From contig MU646995.1 of assembly GCA_026770585.1 (NCBI GenBank), forward strand, positions 155,967 through 168,783: a stretch of 12,817 nt of DNA, read 5' to 3'. Source of the stretch: Baffinella frigidus (Eukaryota; Cryptophyceae; Cryptomonadales; Baffinellaceae). Position numbers and translations under genes: made by a program. The notes beneath the pieces were generated by a model. The model saw only the letters and a list, made by a program, of their open reading frames with translations. It made no database searches and had not been told where the DNA came from. Shown one piece after another: positions 12,553-12,817 of the stretch; positions within the stretch are counted from its first letter, which is position 1; each line of letters begins with the position of its first letter.

Positions 12553-12817
12553 CCGCAAACCCTCACCCCTAAAACTGAACCGTAAACCGTAAACCGTAAA
12601 CCGAAAACCTAAACCCTCATCCCTAGCTTCTGAAACCCTCAACCCTAATCCGCAAACCCTAAAACCCTGCACCACAAACCCTAACCCCCAAACCCTCAAC
12701 CCTAACCCCGCAAACAGGCCAGAACGCGGGCAGGGGGGGTGGTGGCCGCGGGCCTAAACCCTAAACCCTAAACCTTATAACCTTAACCCTCAACCCCAAA
12801 CCTAAACCCTCATCCCT
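12551..12817 (-). repeat. Degenerate telomere-like array (CCCTAAA)n on plus strand
   Basis: Units of CCCTAAA and its variants (CCCTCAA, CCCTCAT, CCGTAAA, CCCCAAA) run to the window's end, interrupted by one subtelomeric module at about 12707-12757. A short homogeneous AACCGTAAACCGTAAACCG stretch sits near 12583-12602. The G-rich strand is the minus strand, opposite to the array at 3598-4432. The array continues outside the window. Confidence 0.9.

Noticed and set aside
12289-12699. 136-codon minus-strand ORF
   Set aside because: Much of it is translated telomere-like and subtelomeric repeat (GLGFVVQGFRVCGLGLRV-type), so it is open only because the repeat lacks stops.

Overview
The window looks like a repeat-dominated, probably subtelomeric or formerly telomeric, stretch of a eukaryotic nuclear genome. 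It holds an ~830-bp array of degenerate TTTAGGG (plant/algal/chromerid/dinoflagellate-type telomere repeat), a second array of the complementary CCCTAAA at the right end, many short terminal-inverted-repeat (TIR) elements with TA target sites, a SINE-like family, and one recognisable gene for a BTB/POZ (T1, KCTD-type) protein. Nothing bacterial (operons, Shine-Dalgarno-spaced genes, IS transposases) is visible. The telomere motif plus the KCTD-type gene fit an alga or alveolate such as a chromerid or dinoflagellate; the exact organism is an inference I cannot prove.

Layout. 1-171: right end and one full copy of MITE family 1. 265-2412: two diverged inverted copies of a gene-like segment; the left copy is open in one frame, the right copy is broken over three frames. 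Small palindromes and a 101-bp TIR element lie between them. 2436-2682: a SINE-like insertion with a perfect 19-bp target-site duplication. 2700-3600: hairpin elements, a truncated SINE copy and a 166-bp near-perfect foldback. 3598-4432: interstitial telomere-like array. 4463-5301: a TIR element, an inverted SINE copy and a MITE family 2 copy. 5385-5646: a 21-bp satellite that flips orientation in its centre. 5888-5992: a decayed copy of the 3' part of the KCTD gene. 6000-6860: MITE copies and tandem repeats. 7300-8440: four SINE-like copies in a row. 8508-9430: a nest of MITEs inserted in one another, where removing the inner copy of family 2 restores a 101-bp outer copy. 9581-10429 (minus): the KCTD gene. 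10623-10739 (plus): a short ORF that reads like a mitochondrial presequence, divergent from the KCTD gene over ~190 bp. 11698-12055: a 350-bp foldback element. 12290-12817: subtelomeric direct repeats mixed with CCCTAAA-type DNA.

The two telomere-like arrays face each other as in a chromosome-end fusion (TTTAGGG ... CCCTAAA) with ~8 kb between them. The only convincing gene is the KCTD gene. The most unusual content is the dense set of small, apparently non-autonomous TA-target elements that share a recurring CCTAGG/CCCTACGGTAGGG palindromic core. No transposase, reverse transcriptase, rRNA, tRNA or CRISPR array was found.
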